Shown here: piece by piece, positions 11,485 through 23,612 of the stretch | How the letters are laid out: each line of letters starts with the position of its first letter | Numbering within the stretch: the first letter of the stretch is position 1 | Source of the DNA: Aphrocallistes beatrix | Taxonomy: Eukaryota > Porifera > Hexactinellida > Sceptrulophora > Aphrocallistidae | Length of the DNA stretch: 64,000 nucleotides | Direction of reading: 5' to 3' | Assembly: GCA_963281255.1 (NCBI GenBank) | Contig: OY725506.1 | Span: forward strand, 539,001-603,000 | The notes under the pieces: generated by a model | What the model saw: only the letters and a program-made list of their open reading frames with translations | Told to the model about the DNA's origin: nothing | Databases searched by the model: none | Translations under genes and position numbers: made by a program

Positions 11485-14400
11485 TCTAGGACAGTCAAAT
11501 TTAAGTTAAATATTTTTGAAAGCTACACTCATCTTGGTATAAATCTATAATTAGTTGAGTAGGAAAGAACCTGACTCAGTCATTGGGTCGGAATCAATTT
11601 CGTGTTGCGCGATTGTTGTAATATATTCTACATATTGTCGAACGAATCATTTGGCTGAAAAACTTCTACAATTCATCATCATTGGAATATTTTGATAAAT
11701 TATAGACAGTTCCTGGGAAATGAAAACACAACCAATGCATCAAACGTAGCAAACTAAACAGTGCATGGCTTGCTTGAACTGCGGGGTTGCCAAGATTTCA
11801 TGTCCATCAGGCGCCTGTGGGAGATGTTTAGTGTTACATATACTCTAATAATAGTAAAAATCATTCTGGTACGAGTCAACTCTACGTATTACTCGAAATA
11901 AACTCAAAATAACATTAACTTCCTTCCAAGTTCTTACATAATTCGGTACAGCAAATGAGTTTTATGGTAAAAATGTAGACGTTTCTTATTCTAGAGGATT
12001 GTATGGGAATGTAATACCAACATATAGCCATAACATGGTAACATGATAAGAAACAACATTTGCAAACAGAAAACTCTTCTGTTAAAGGATTTGATCGTGC
12101 TTTGTTTTCTTAGCTTAGTTAGCTGTGACGATGTGTATTCAAGTGTGTTGAACGCATTGCGTGGGTTTTGTGACTGAATTGTCAAAAACAAAATAATTGC
12201 ATTATAATTGATGTAGGATTGGGAATTTTAAAATCAATTACTGTAATTTAAAAGGAATAATATCATGTGGAGATATAATAGCTTTTCTTCCGTATTATGA
12301 GTATCTACAGATATGTTTCACAAGTTACATAAGTGCATACATACATTCCACACAATTAAATTGGAACAGATATGGTAATGGATATGGATGGATGTATATA
12401 ATTTGCATATTGTTGGATAATGTTATAACGCAATATTAAACATCATGTTTCGGATTGGGTTGTAGTTTCCCTCTTAATTTCTTGGTATTGTAAACAGGAT
12501 CTCTCTGAGTTGAGTGTAAGGTTCACTATTACATGGCTTTAGTATGTCACACCCTAAAATGGTGTAGATACGCATATGGGTTTAAGGTATGTTCCAAAGT
12601 GTAATTCAATATATGTATTTACAACAAACACATTTATTAAAATTATACGTATCGCATGCATGTACAATAAGTTACCACCATTTATGAACTTTTCTTAATT
12701 AAATTTTAGAAAATGTAAGCTAGCATTGCTATTTACAAAAATATCAGTTTTTGAGGGATAATGTTGCAATGAATGTAAATGATGAACTTACGACAGACGT
12801 GATAATTGTCCATTTGGCCAAGGATGCCATCTGTAATCGATACAGAGATTAACTCATGCACGTAGGATCTGCACAACAACAAACGTGGCTAGTGCTATCA
12901 GCAGGAATTTCCCCCAAACATATTTTAGAGATGATTCCAGAGTTCGTATATTAAAAATTATTTTAGACGTTTGTTTATTTGAAAAGAAAATACTTTTGCA
13001 TTGTTTGAATGAGTCAAATAATGCAAAATAAACAAATCACAAAGAATGGAAAACATAATATTAACAGCTACGCATTGGTAGGCAGATTTGTGGACAAATC
13101 CACTGCAGAGAAGTTTCTGATTTGTAATTTTTTGAACTGTAATAGTTTAGGTCACTGAAATAGATCAACTGCTGCACTGATAAAATCAGTTATACAATCG
13201 GCGGTTATTAATTTAATACAAATATTCAAGTTCGTTCAAGACATCATCTCAAAGGTTAAATATGCTCGAAACATTCTACAGTAGCCGATTAAGCTGGTTT
13301 ATGAAGGATCTACCCATTATCTAATTTAGCAGTGTCTATATCATACTTTAGTGAAAGGTAGATTACCTTTATAATTATAGTTGAAGTATCATACTTTTGA
13401 CCAGTCATTAATTAGTCTAATCGAATCAATTGTATGTTATACAGTTTCAAGTGTGCAACATTATACCGTGTTTTGAGTTGGTAGAGTTTTATATTTTATG
13501 GTAGTAACATGGAGCTGTATCGATTACTGGAGTAACAACATTGTTGTCAAGGTTTAAGGAATAAATGCAATAAAACAGATACAAAATATGACTAATCCCA
13601 AAATATAAACGCAAAACACATCCTTTAAAATTGGCAAATGTTATTCGAGACAAAACCTTACTTTCCCAAGATTAAAATATGAATAATTTATTCTCAAATT
13701 TCCAACTAATTTAGAAAGGTTTTGATCATTCAATTAATCTTTACTGCTAGATGAGCAAATGTGTTGTATAATAATTATGAACTATATCCGTATCTGATGG
13801 AGTAGTACTAAGAAGTAAGATTACCAATAATTTTGGTAGAATCAAGTTTCCCTTGCAAGCAATTCAATGTTCATACATACTTGTTATTATGTTGTAATAA
13901 TGATGCCACGAGTGTGATCATTATTAGAATTGATTTCCCAACAACGATGTGCTAATGGCAAAGCAAAATAGCCATCGGTACTTCACTGTAAGTTAATGTA
14001 TGAAAAATATTGACTTCACAGAGGGATAATCAACATAATATTCTTACTTTTGATTATGATTATTGACAAATTCTTCGGAAAAAAAGTGGTCCCTCAATGA
14101 TCTGAATTCTATCGAATAGATATTGTACGATAACAAGTTCTCGTAAATAGTCACATACATCTGAGATGTCTGAAGAGGAGCATTTTCTAGTAGAGGATCG
14201 AGAATCGATGGAGTGGAATGAATATTTCCCTAAGAAGCATAGTGTCGACTTTTCTAATGCAAACAATGAAAAACTGATCGTATGTAAAAATATGTTTTCG
14301 CACCAACAAGTAATAAAATTCTGAATATCTTCAAAATAAGCAGCAAAGTATAAACAGTGAAATATCCAATTCAACTTGATGAACTGATTAATCTACTTTT

Positions 14401-15470
14401 ATTCGACCGAAAATAATCCTGATTATTTGAAAAGATCTTAGATACAACTTGAAACATGAACCAGGAGGTGTAGGACATAGAACACACATTCCGATCTTTA
14501 AACTCTGTAGTTAGCATGAACCCAGGAGGCTTTATCTGAGCTAGTCATCAACTGGTGACGGAGTCATTATTGTCCAGATTTGAGATATAGTTTAGGCTAG
14601 TTCCAGGTATGTACATTGTTTGTTAGTTCTTAATCAAATTGTGTCTGAGATTATTATTGATAGTTGATATAATCAAAATAACCAATCAGTAGACAGGTAT
14701 TTAATATCAAGGAATATTTATGAGGTGGATGCCTTAAATTTTTCTTTAGGAAATCCCAGTATTCTTAACATATACTATAATTTGAACGTTGGATGCTACA
14801 AACAAGAATATGCCGTATGTATTTAGTTTGAATACAACCGCTCAAAACGGATCAATTTCGACCACTTTTGCGTAAAAATGAACCTCATTACACCTATCTA
14901 CCAGCACATCAAATTTCTCAGTTCTTTGGGTTAAAAGGTCAACAACAAACCTATACAAAAACAATCTAGTCATCATAGTTATAGAACAATCTAGTCATCA
15001 TAGTTATAGGATTACTCATAACTACAAGAGACAAAGTTCAAAAACAGAGCAGTACCCACGCTCGCTAAATAAGACATTGTTCACTAGTCACTGATCACTC
15101 TGACTTATTCTGAAATATCATGAAGTATTGCCCACAACAATATCTAGCTAATTATTAGCTAAATCTCCCATTAAGAGAGTGGACATCTGGTTAATAGTTC
15201 ATTAGTGCCAGTATTACACTTCAGAAATTCAATTTCCTCGTGAACTGTAGAACAATTATTGCCATCAGTGTAGACAGCCAATCAAATGCTTTTGTCCTAT
15301 ATTTATATTGAATAATTGATCTTCAAATCCTTAATTGATTTTATTGAGGAAATTCTCTAATCGGATAAGAACTTGAAATATATTCCATCAGAAAGTCATT
15401 GTTTTATGAGAAATCGAAGATAGAAATTTCGAAACATTCAGAATTTCAAATTTGAAATCGATTCTGAATA
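11485..15470. other. gene-free stretch
   Basis: About 4 kb without a recognisable gene. A 104-codon minus frame (14060-14374) has no domain similarity. A tandem duplication of the 20-mer AGAACAATCTAGTCATCATA is visible near 14957-15008. Confidence 0.4.
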
Positions 15471-15645
15471 CAGTTGACTCCGCTTAATAGGGTCACATCG
15501 GTCAGAGGACATTTTGCCCCTATTAAGCGGAGAACCCTATTAACCGAAAATATTCTATGTGTGAGAGCTATTCCGGTCTTGCCAAAAGTGGCCCGATTAA
15601 GCGGTTGACCCGATGAACAGTGACCCTATCAAGCGGAGTCGACTT
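15471..15645 (+). mobile_element. pogo/Tigger-like MITE, family P1
   Basis: 175 bp, starting CAGTTGACTCCGCTTAATAG and ending with its inverse (AAGCGGAGTCGACTT), flanked by TA on both sides. Family members lie at 22208, 26306, 27871, 42267 and 52892. A CAGT terminus with TA duplication is typical of pogo/Tigger elements. There is no coding capacity. Confidence 0.85.
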
Positions 15646-15797
15646 TATCTGTATTCTAGCACCAATCCATTACTGGAAAAGTAGAACTACACTCAACTAA
15701 GGCAATTTCTCTCTAACGATTTATCATGTATTATCTTGCAAATATAAATTCTTAGTACAACATGTTGGAACAAAGGAATTCGTACCTATATGTAGAT

Positions 15798-16402
15798 TTA
15801 GCATTGGAATATATCCTGCAGAATCCCTATTGACATAACACAATTAAGATACCTACATAGATTGGACAATAATTGATCGTATACTTGTGAAGAAGTCTCA
15901 ACAAGAAATGTATGATTGCAGTTGGCTGGAGTAAGCAATGGAGGCAACACATGTCTAGCAACGTAATAATGAAATAAACGGATTCGGAATGTTATTCGAA
16001 GTCCACTTGTTATTAGCCTAATTCTCTCTGAACTCAATCGTGCTGTTATAATGGCTTCATCATGCAAAAAAGCAGTGAATAATTGATCATATTTTGGTGT
16101 TAAAGTTAATCTGTAACCTAGCTTAGAGGAGTTCATGTATTTTCTCACTGATGTGGGTACTGATCATATATCAATTAGATCGATAAGACACGTGAAATCA
16201 GGGCGCCATATAATAACAAGATCATAATTGCATGATCGTACCTTGACCGGAGTGAAGTGTTAGTTATGATGGAGCTATCAATCCCACACTCAACGCTGAT
16301 AATGAAATAAAATGCAATTATGAAATTCGGCGACTTCACAAGGGAAGTATAAAACTTTTTCTGAGAAAATCGAATGGGAGGATATGAAGTAATTGGGAAC
16401 AA
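15798..16402. other. unassigned sequence with two minus-strand frames
   Basis: Frames at 15798-16148 and 16175-16402 lack recognisable domains. The first has an internal ATG but no promoter, splice or family evidence. I do not call a gene. Confidence 0.3.
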
Positions 16403-16510
16403 ACTCGAGTCAAGGGTAGCCAGAAAATATTTTATTAGCCAATGAGAATGATTAGTTTACAATTAGTACCGATATTGAATATCAAGTGTAAAGAGAGATA
16501 ATTGAGACAA

Positions 16511-16800
16511 TCTTATATATTAAAACTCTAGGATTTTTGTTTGTTTGTTTGTCCGAATTGATTGAAGAATTAATAAAATAGTAGTGACTTATGCCTACAA
16601 TCCAAAGGACTATTTGTGTTGAAATTCATTCGTTTATGTAAGAACCAATCAATTATCAGCCTTTTATAATGTCATTCACATGATTCTATTTCATATAAAC
16701 AAGCGCGCTTCGCTTGCTTGCGCTGCGCGGCTGGCGGACACTTTGTGTCCGCCGGAGGCTCCCTTCGGTCACCTGGAGTTACATTGGTTAATTATAAGGG
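16511..16800 (+). repeat. family H2 repeat, Helitron-like start plus GC-rich hairpin module
   Basis: It begins TCTTATATATTAAAACTCTA, then a GTTT run and GTCCGAATTGATTGAAG. The middle matches 17440-17560 and 21720-21835. At about 16699-16770 it carries the hairpin module read as AAGCGCGCTTCGCTTGCTTG, the inverse of the module at 17940-17972 and 18400-18437. It resembles a non-autonomous Helitron; boundaries are uncertain. Confidence 0.5.
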
Positions 16801-16819
16801 AGATATCATCTCTAAATAT

Positions 16820-17186
16820 GTCCATCTTACTTTTAAAATCGATATCACTCGGAAAAACACCAAATTTGTCAATTTTTAAAATTTTGATGAGTAATGATGA
16901 CGTCATAGCAATGTGATGAGTCATCATTTTTTGATGATAGTTGTATCATATGTGAGACGTGTTAGTATACAGATTCTATTAAAATTTCAGCCTTCTATCT
17001 CCTATAATGGCTGAGTTATGCCCGAATAACTGTGTTGCTTAACTTTTAAAAATGTGACAATGACGTCATAATTCCATGATGAGTCGACATTTTGCTCTGA
17101 ACTCAGAACTTACTGGACCCATAGCCGAAAGACTCCCACATGCCAAAAATCAGCTTTCTACGCCTGGCAGTTTCTTCAATCAATTC
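16820..17186 (-). repeat. family H repeat (inverted copy)
   Basis: Reverse-complement relative of 5495-5860. It shares the block ending CAGTTTCTTCAATCAATTCG and the TGACGTCA palindromes. It abuts the family H2 start at 17199, giving a back-to-back pair. Confidence 0.6.
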
Positions 17187-17198
17187 GTTACAGAGATA

Positions 17199-17700
17199 TC
17201 TTATATATTAAAATGCTAGGATTTTTTTTTTTGTTTTGTTTTTGTTTGTCCGAATTGATTGAAGAATTGGCAAGTCGTAGAGATACGAAAATTGGCATGT
17301 AGGTGTCAAATGATGAAACTAGGATTAAGTTCGAAGATCTAAGCGAAATGTTCACACCTCGCCGAGATAGGTGACAAAATGTGCTGACCAATCAAATTCG
17401 ATTATTTTATAATGCAAATACATTGGAATAAAATAGTATTGACTTATGCATACAATCAAAAGAACTATTTTTGATTGAAATTCATTGGTTTATGTGAACC
17501 AATCAATTATCAGCCTTTTATAATGCCATTCACACGATTCTATTTCATATAAATGATTAAATACTGCTATTTTGAGTCTATTATTTGATTGTTAACACCA
17601 ATTAAAGCGTGTTAAATGCTACGATCAATCAATTCGATCATAAAATAACTTTTAACGACATGGACTGGAATTGATTATTTTAGTATAATAATCTTAAGCA
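17199..17700 (+). repeat. family H2 repeat
   Basis: It starts TCTTATATATTAAAATGCTA and GTCCGAATTGATTGAAG, like 16511. The part from about 17350 to 17695 is nearly identical to 21640-21975, so this roughly 340-bp block was recently mobile. Confidence 0.6.
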
Positions 17701-17881
17701 ATGTGAACTTTGTGTATTCAAATTGAGCTTACATTCAGGATTAGTTGACTTAAGACTTAATACGAAGTAAATTATATTTATCACGAAACAAAATTTCTGC
17801 TACAGTTCTGATTTCATTCATGTAACCGTAGACAAATGACAATCCAGCGTACTTAGTACAAAACAAGAAAGCGACGTATTG

Positions 17882-18083
17882 TTTCTCTCATATCCCCAAG
17901 CGCCCACTAGGTAAATCTGCAGACACGCAGTGTCTGCAAGCCGCGCAGCGCAAGCAAGCGAAGCGCGCTTGTAATAATTATATAATTATTATATAATTAT
18001 TATAAGCTTGCTTGCGCTGTGCGACTTGCGGACACTGCTTGTCCGCAGAGTTTCTCAGTGGGCGCTTGGGGATATTAGAGAAA
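17882..18083. repeat. foldback with ~85-bp GC-rich arms and AT loop
   Basis: The left arm runs from TTTCTCTCATATCCCCAAGC to CAAGCGAAGCGCGCTTG. The right arm is its inverse, ending GCGCTTGGGGATATTAGAG. The loop is a TAATTATTATA-type repeat. Arms are similar but not identical, each holding nested hairpins such as CAGACACGCAGTGTCTG. It could extrude as a cruciform. Confidence 0.8.
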
Positions 18084-18086
18084 TAA

Positions 18087-18445
18087 TATTGATTTCAGCG
18101 ATTGACAAGGGGTTTTCAAGGGTGGAGATTTCGAATATCATATTTTCGAGTAAATTTGATGATTAATTTGTTTACAATAGATACATAAAGTAAACAAATT
18201 ACAAAAATAGCCTCGAGGCTGGCTTCCAACGGTTGACATGGGGTTTTCAGGGGTGTAGATTTATAATATTATATTTTCGGATCCATATGAGAAATTATTC
18301 GGTTAACTTTTGTTTACAATACTTATATAAAGTAAAAAAATCCCAAAATATGTTAAATTGAGAAACGCCCGCAGGGCGACTGTGCGGATACATAGTGTCC
18401 GCAAGCCGCGCAGCGCAAGTAAGCGAAGCGCACTTGTAATAATGA
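18087..18445 (+). repeat. duplicated ~150-bp repeat plus terminal hairpin module
   Basis: Two diverged tandem units each contain ACATGGGGTTTTCA-type and ATCCATATGA/TTAATTTGTTTAC-type segments. They are followed by a hairpin module (CCGCGCAGCGCAAG, AAGCGCACTTG). The paired units recur at 43590-43865 in the same orientation. Confidence 0.65.
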
Positions 18446-18472
18446 AATAGTAAGAATAATAAATTGTAGTCA

Positions 18473-19644
18473 TTAGTATATTTGAAAGCAATCGGTTGTT
18501 GATTCATTTATGACAACAATACGCTGTTTGTTGTCGGTAGCAACTCCGTGAGGAGAGGAGAGAAACCCTTCTCCTAGAGACTCAAAATGTTTCCCGGAAG
18601 GGTTGAACACCTTCAAACAGTTTCCAAACTCGTCACTGACAATAAAATATCCATGACTGTCTATCGTGAAGAAGTAAGGCAACAGAAAAGCCCTTTCAAG
18701 GGTAATGGTGTAAAGAAATTTGTGTACTGAGCTGAAAGTCTGAATTCTGGCGGGACAACTTAGAGTAAGTACAAATATATTTGTGTTCCACAGTTTGATG
18801 TCAAGAGGTGTTTCCAGTTTGTCTTCCCCGAACCTGGTTACAAACGCTAAATCTAGATTAAAAACCTCTATGGTACTACCTTTACTGCTACAAACATACA
18901 CACATTTTCCTTGTACACACAAACCACGAGGATCAGAAAGTTTGCCAGTTTCTTGAGAATTCGTTATCTTGACTAACTCGCCAGCTTTAGTGAACTTCAA
19001 AACAGAGTTATCCCCACGATTTGTAACGAACACGAATTCACCAAACACACAGACTCCATAAGGAAACTTGGTCACTTTACTTCGAAAACTGTTATTGAAC
19101 TCTCCTTCTGATGAATAGACAGATATTTCATCAACACTTTATCTGTTGTTTCATCAATGGAGATACTTCGAGTAATAACAAGTTCTCCCCTACCTATCCC
19201 TCGCTTAACACTCATTAGAAGAGGTTCCTTCCTTTTACTGTACTCAGTTGCTTCTATATCTCTCAGGCAAATTCGCTTCACAAAATTAGAAATGTCTTCA
19301 CTGTTCAAAATTAACTTGAGATCAGGAACAACTTCCAATTTAGCTTTGTTGATTTGCAAATCTCTGATCGTTTCATCCCAATAGCTGACACTCTCTTCCT
19401 TGTTTCTAGCAATCACGTTTTCTCTCAACATTTCGTTGGTCGCTCTTCTGATTTCTTCCATCTGTTCTACCGCCTTGTTCTGATCCCGATGTTTCAGGTA
19501 GAGTTCTTTCATCTCGTTCACTCTCTTGACTAAGAGGCATCTTCGTGTCTCGAGAAGAGAATGCAAGGAGGCGAATTTCTCTTCTATCTCCTGTAAGAGA
19601 GCATCAAACTTCTCGACTCCTTTCAACTCCGTGGGCTTAGCCAT
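18473..19644 (-). pseudogene. coiled-coil/NHL-propeller gene broken by a frame disruption
   Basis: Reading on the minus strand from the ATG at 19644, a 190-residue charged coiled-coil region leads into the start of an NHL propeller (GIGRGELVITRSISIDETT), then stops at 19072. A second frame picks up immediately (SVYSSEGEFNNSFRSKVTK, about 19140-19067) and continues as NHL-like blades to a stop at 18473. The two frames are offset by one phase within the first blade. Compared with usual NHL blades, about eight residues also seem to be missing there, so a small deletion probably caused the break. No RING or B-box precedes the coiled coil. No plausible intron fits the gap. It is a pseudogene, or an active gene with an assembly error. 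A more decayed copy lies at 26600-27022. Confidence 0.65.
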
Positions 19645-21038
19645 TCATTCGACTATTCAGGAAATAATCAGTGGAAATAACAATAACAAATTCTAATCAG
19701 TATATCTATACAATATTATGGGTTTACAAAAACAGTTCAATACATACTGACTCATAATCACTAAACCAGATAACCCGGTAATACCCCTACACACTTATCG
19801 AGACAGTAAGTACTAGTATAAAGTAAGCGCCATAAGGATCAAGGTACAGTAGATTTTGGATTCACTATATCCAATATCTCCTGACTTATACTCATTTAGA
19901 ACTGTGCCCTATACTAATATGTTGTAACACATTGATACAATCTAATATCACGTATAGGCAGCTCAATAAAAATATTTATCAAAACAAAAGTGAAAATGTT
20001 GACATAAATAAAAGGTGTCAACATGGCGGTTAAACTGGAACTAAGAAAGCAGGAAATGGGATTCTAGGGAGGTGAGAAAAACAAGTATAACTAGGGATCT
20101 AACTGGAGGAATTTACCAAAATTTACCAAAAAAACTGATCACTGTTCAATGCAAAAAGTGGCACTGATCACCCTAGGTAATACAACAAAACTGCTACAGC
20201 ATTTCTACCACCCTTGTGGTCAAGAACTATACACCATCTAAACTAGGTTAGAAACTTAACAATTTATATGTAACTCAAACCATTAACGCTCCTTTATTGA
20301 ATATATTTACTTTTTAAGAAAGGTCAGTTTGCTTGATCTTGGATTATGTACAAAAAGCAAAACTAACCAACAACCTTTATGTGCTATTTGCACATTTTAA
20401 ATTAGCAAGTGAGACTGCAACCAAATTCTGCTGGTCGCGCAACTAAATATTGCAAGAGTTGATTATATTTTAGTTCGAATTGACTGATTCGGTTTCTGTT
20501 ATGGAGGAATATACTTGCTTCTTCGTCGTTACCAAATGGCAGAATTGGTATGTAACTACATTTTACTGGCTTTACAATAACATACACAGTTTTGTCTAAT
20601 AAACTGAATTGAATTGTTCAGATCACTCTTGAAATGAATTAGAGCACAAATAATGATCCTCACACCTGGCAAATACATGTTAAATAATGCAATTATTCCT
20701 GTCTATTAGCATCGATCTACCGATTTTATCTTCAATTATGTCAACGGACCATGTAGGATGATTGTATAGTTTCTTCAATCACACGGGAGAATTGAGAAGT
20801 TTATAGTGCCATATATGTTTAAAAAGTCCACACAGCATCTTGTACCCCTAGCCATTGAATCAGAATTGCACAATGCAAAATAAGAACAATCTAAATTCGT
20901 CTATTTCTATTTCAATCAGTCATAGCAAAGCAGTTGGAGCAAAATGAAAAATGTCAGTCAACAGATAGATACTGTAGCTCCAGTAAGTGGTTCAAGGAAA
21001 ACAATATTCGACTATAGTCGGGCGAAATGGCACTAATT
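19645..21038. other. gene-free flank with one dispersed repeat
   Basis: No coding region was recognised. The only structure noted is the repeat at 20515-20640. Confidence 0.4.
20515..20640 (+). repeat. dispersed repeat R20 (two copies)
   Basis: The segment starting CGTTACCAAATGGCAGAATT is matched at about 75-80 % by 22705-22830 in the same orientation, including TTTTACTGGCTTTACAATAA. Class unknown. Confidence 0.65.
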
Positions 21039-21292
21039 CAGCGGTTCCAAACCTTTTACTCGTGCACCCCCAGGGCCTGCCAACTCTAAATGGTTGGATT
21101 TTTATAATAAAAGAATCAGTTGTGTTTGATAACAATCATGCAATAATGTAATTGTAACCTTAGTAGTCAGAAAAAGTAGATATTTTCGTATTTAACAACT
21201 ACATCTTTCACAGTCAAATATGTTCTCTGTTCAAAAAAGCTTTCACTCCCTACTCCTAGCACGAATCGTATGATGAAGGTTGGGAAACACTG
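21039..21292 (+). mobile_element. hAT-like MITE (CAGYGGTTCC ends)
   Basis: The left end is CAGCGGTTCCAAACCTTTT and the right end is AAGGTTGGGAAACACTG, an imperfect inverted pair of the common hAT type. Flanking 8-mers (cactaatt / cattttaa) are only partly alike. Related ends occur at 43150-43307 and 55230-55356. Confidence 0.65.
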
Positions 21293-21388
21293 CATTTTAA
21301 TTAGTCCATTATATTATAGCACAGCTCGTGGTCTTCAGTATAGAAAGAGGAAATAACCACGAATTCACTACTTACATTGTAATATATA

Positions 21389-22135
21389 CAGTCAGGCTCG
21401 CTTATTATGAACATTCGTTTATTATGAACTAACCTCCTTGGTCCTAATTTCATTTTTAGTGTGCTTCCTATAGTATTAGTATGCACAGTACTAAAATGAG
21501 GATGTTCCGGCCGGCCGCCCGGCCGTCCGAAATTCGTGTCCTGACCGGAGTTTAAGAGATATCGTCTTGAAATTTTTACAGTAGGTGCAAAGTGATATGG
21601 AGATGTGCACCTCGGTGTTCGCACCTCGCCGAGTTCACACCTTGCCGAGATAGGTGACAAAATATGCTGGCCAATCAAATTCGATTATTTTATAATGCAA
21701 ATACATTGGAATAAAATAGTAGCGACTTATGCATACAATCAAAAGAACTATTTGTGATTGAAATTCATTGGTTTATGTGAGAACCAATCAATTATCAGCC
21801 TTTTATAATGCCATTCATACGATTCTATTTCATATAAATGATTGAATACTGCTATTTTGAGTCTATAATTTGATTGTTAACAACAATTAAAGTGTGTTAT
21901 ATGCTACGATCATCAATTCGATCATAAAATAACTTTTAACGACATGGACTGGAATTGATTATTTAAGTATAATAAAGGTGACTTATGAGATTTGGAAGCA
22001 CACTTCCATCCCATCTGTGGGTTTTTTTTTTACTTAGATATGATTTGTAGTGAACCAAGTTTGCTTAATATGAAGTACTCTATTATGAACAGATTTTTTG
22101 GTCCCCTGTTGGTTCACAATAAGCGACCCTGACTG
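21389..22135 (+). mobile_element. pogo-like MITE, family P2, interrupted by another element
   Basis: The ends CAGTCAGGCTCGCTTATTAT and AATAAGCGACCCTGACTG are flanked by TA. Intact relatives (170-185 bp) are at 44017-44201 and 53153-53322. Here the body is split after about 70 bp by sequence from 21459 to at least 22003. Confidence 0.85.
21459..22003 (+). mobile_element. nested insertion with GTGTGCTTCC inverted ends
   Basis: It begins GTGTGCTTCC and ends GGAAGCACAC inside the P2 MITE. It includes a GC-rich CCGGCCGGCCGCCCGGCC stretch near 21507 and a roughly 340-bp block almost identical to 17350-17695. No coding capacity was seen. Confidence 0.7.
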
Positions 22136-22207
22136 TAGTAAAGTGGATTAATTGAACTAACTAGAAGAGCCATCACTTCGGGAACCTGGATAAGCGAAGT
22201 TAAAGTA

Positions 22208-22388
22208 CAGTCGACTCCGCTTAATAGGGTCACATCGGTCATTTTGCCCTGATTAAGCGGAGAACCCTTATTAACCGAAAATATTTTGTATTAGCTTCTA
22301 TGTGTGTGAGTTATTCCGATCCTGCCAAGAGTGGCCCATTTAGCGGTTGACACGATTAAACAGTGACCCTATAAAGCGGAGTCGACTG
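22208..22388 (+). mobile_element. pogo/Tigger-like MITE, family P1
   Basis: CAGTCGACTCCGCTTAATAG to AAGCGGAGTCGACTG with exact TA duplications at 22206-22207 and 22389-22390. Confidence 0.88.
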
Positions 22389-22616
22389 TAAATTACATTT
22401 AATGGTATTGAACAGGCCACTATTCCTATTAGAACCTTGCAAACGTACCATGCAAAATTTTGGGAATACTCGCTTGAACAAATCTATTATTTATTCGATA
22501 ATGAACGGACTTTAGCTGCTATAATTAGACAAGCTAGATTTATGCAGTGGTTGGACAGTGGATACTGTGACTGAATCTCGTTATTAGCTAGGCTAGAGGG
22601 AGCAACTGGATTGGCC

Positions 22617-22690
22617 TGAGGTCTATTTATAGAATAGACCTCGTAGTTTATGGCTTCCCCGCCCAAAATGACTTAACCCAGGAAATGAGT
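22617..22690 (+). repeat. dispersed repeat R4 (four copies in window)
   Basis: The core GGCTTCCCCGCCCAAAATG with a nearby CTATTTATAG recurs at 44808-44925 (+), and inverted at 59160-59225 and 61395-61500. Class unresolved. Confidence 0.6.
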
Positions 22691-22894
22691 TGGCAATAAA
22701 AATGCCGTTTTCATCGTTACCAAATGACATAATTGGTATGTAACTATTACTGGTTTTACAATAACATAAAAAGTTTTGTCTAATACCCTGAATAGAATTG
22801 AAAAGAGATCATTCTTGAAATGATTTTTGGTACATTTATACATAAACACAGTTGGTTTGTTCATCTAGAGAACTAAAACTTCTTTTGTTTTTAA

Positions 22895-22995
22895 CTGTAG
22901 AATGCCGAGCGTTTATATGGCTTCAGTGGCATAGAAAATGGCTGGGAGACATCCGCAATATCGGGGACACTGTGTCCCCAGTCAGCATTCTACGG
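22895..22995 (+). mobile_element. 101-bp inverted-repeat element flanked by TTAA
   Basis: CTGTAGAATGCCGAG at the left and GTCAGCATTCTACGG at the right form inverted ends, with TTAA immediately outside both (22891-22894, 22996-22999). TTAA duplication is the piggyBac hallmark, so a piggyBac-like MITE is possible. The element contains a GGGGACACTGTGTCCCC palindrome. Confidence 0.6.
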
Positions 22996-23579
22996 TTAAA
23001 GCGAAATAAAATGGGCAATTGTCTTGATGATAAACAAATTATAGAGTTAGAAGTTGAATCGTGAAACTTACTGAATAAAGACCGACAAACCATCATTTGT
23101 AGCAGATCCTATCAAGCAGAAATCACATTAATTTTGCTTATAATCTCTAACCATTGGAATGCAGTAGACATGGACATTGTTACTAGTTCTGTTTATCAGA
23201 AACTCTCTGGTGTATATACCTAACAGTTGACATCTTCTCGTTACAATAGGTAGTGTGTGATAGCTGGAATGATACACAGACTGAAAGGAAATGCTTGGAA
23301 ATGAGAATATTAATTAAAACAATTGTCACAAGGTCCATGTAATAATGGTGCCACAATAATAGAGTGCTTAACCACTGAAAATTTGCCTAAATCAGTTTGA
23401 TTACTAAATTAGGAAAGTTCGATTATTTAGCACTTAGATTGTGCAGCAGCTGTGGGAATAATATCACTGGAGTTTTCCATGTAAATTATTCGTCTCAACG
23501 CATTTCTGTAAGAAAATGATTTGGCGCAATCTGTGCCATTTTCTGGTTTACGGTGAGTATATATTAGGGAATAGGTATC

Positions 23580-23587
23580 TATAAATA
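23580..23587 (+). promoter_or_regulatory. TATA box of the GABA-B-like receptor
   Basis: TATAAATA lies only 33 bp before the ATG at 23613. If used at the usual spacing, transcription would start almost at the ATG, giving a nearly leaderless mRNA. Confidence 0.5.
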
Positions 23588-23612
23588 TCCTGTGCTCTAA
23601 ACGCTCAAAAGT

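Noticed and set aside
14060-14374. 104-codon minus-strand open frame
   Set aside because: No domain, no ATG-based support and no context. Chance frames of this length are expected in 64 kb.
15798-16148. 116-codon minus-strand open frame
   Set aside because: It starts at a GTG, has no recognisable domain, no promoter or splice support and AT-driven composition.
19072-19644. Stand-alone 190-aa coiled-coil protein
   Set aside because: Its end runs into an NHL blade that continues in the next frame, so it is better read as half of one broken gene.
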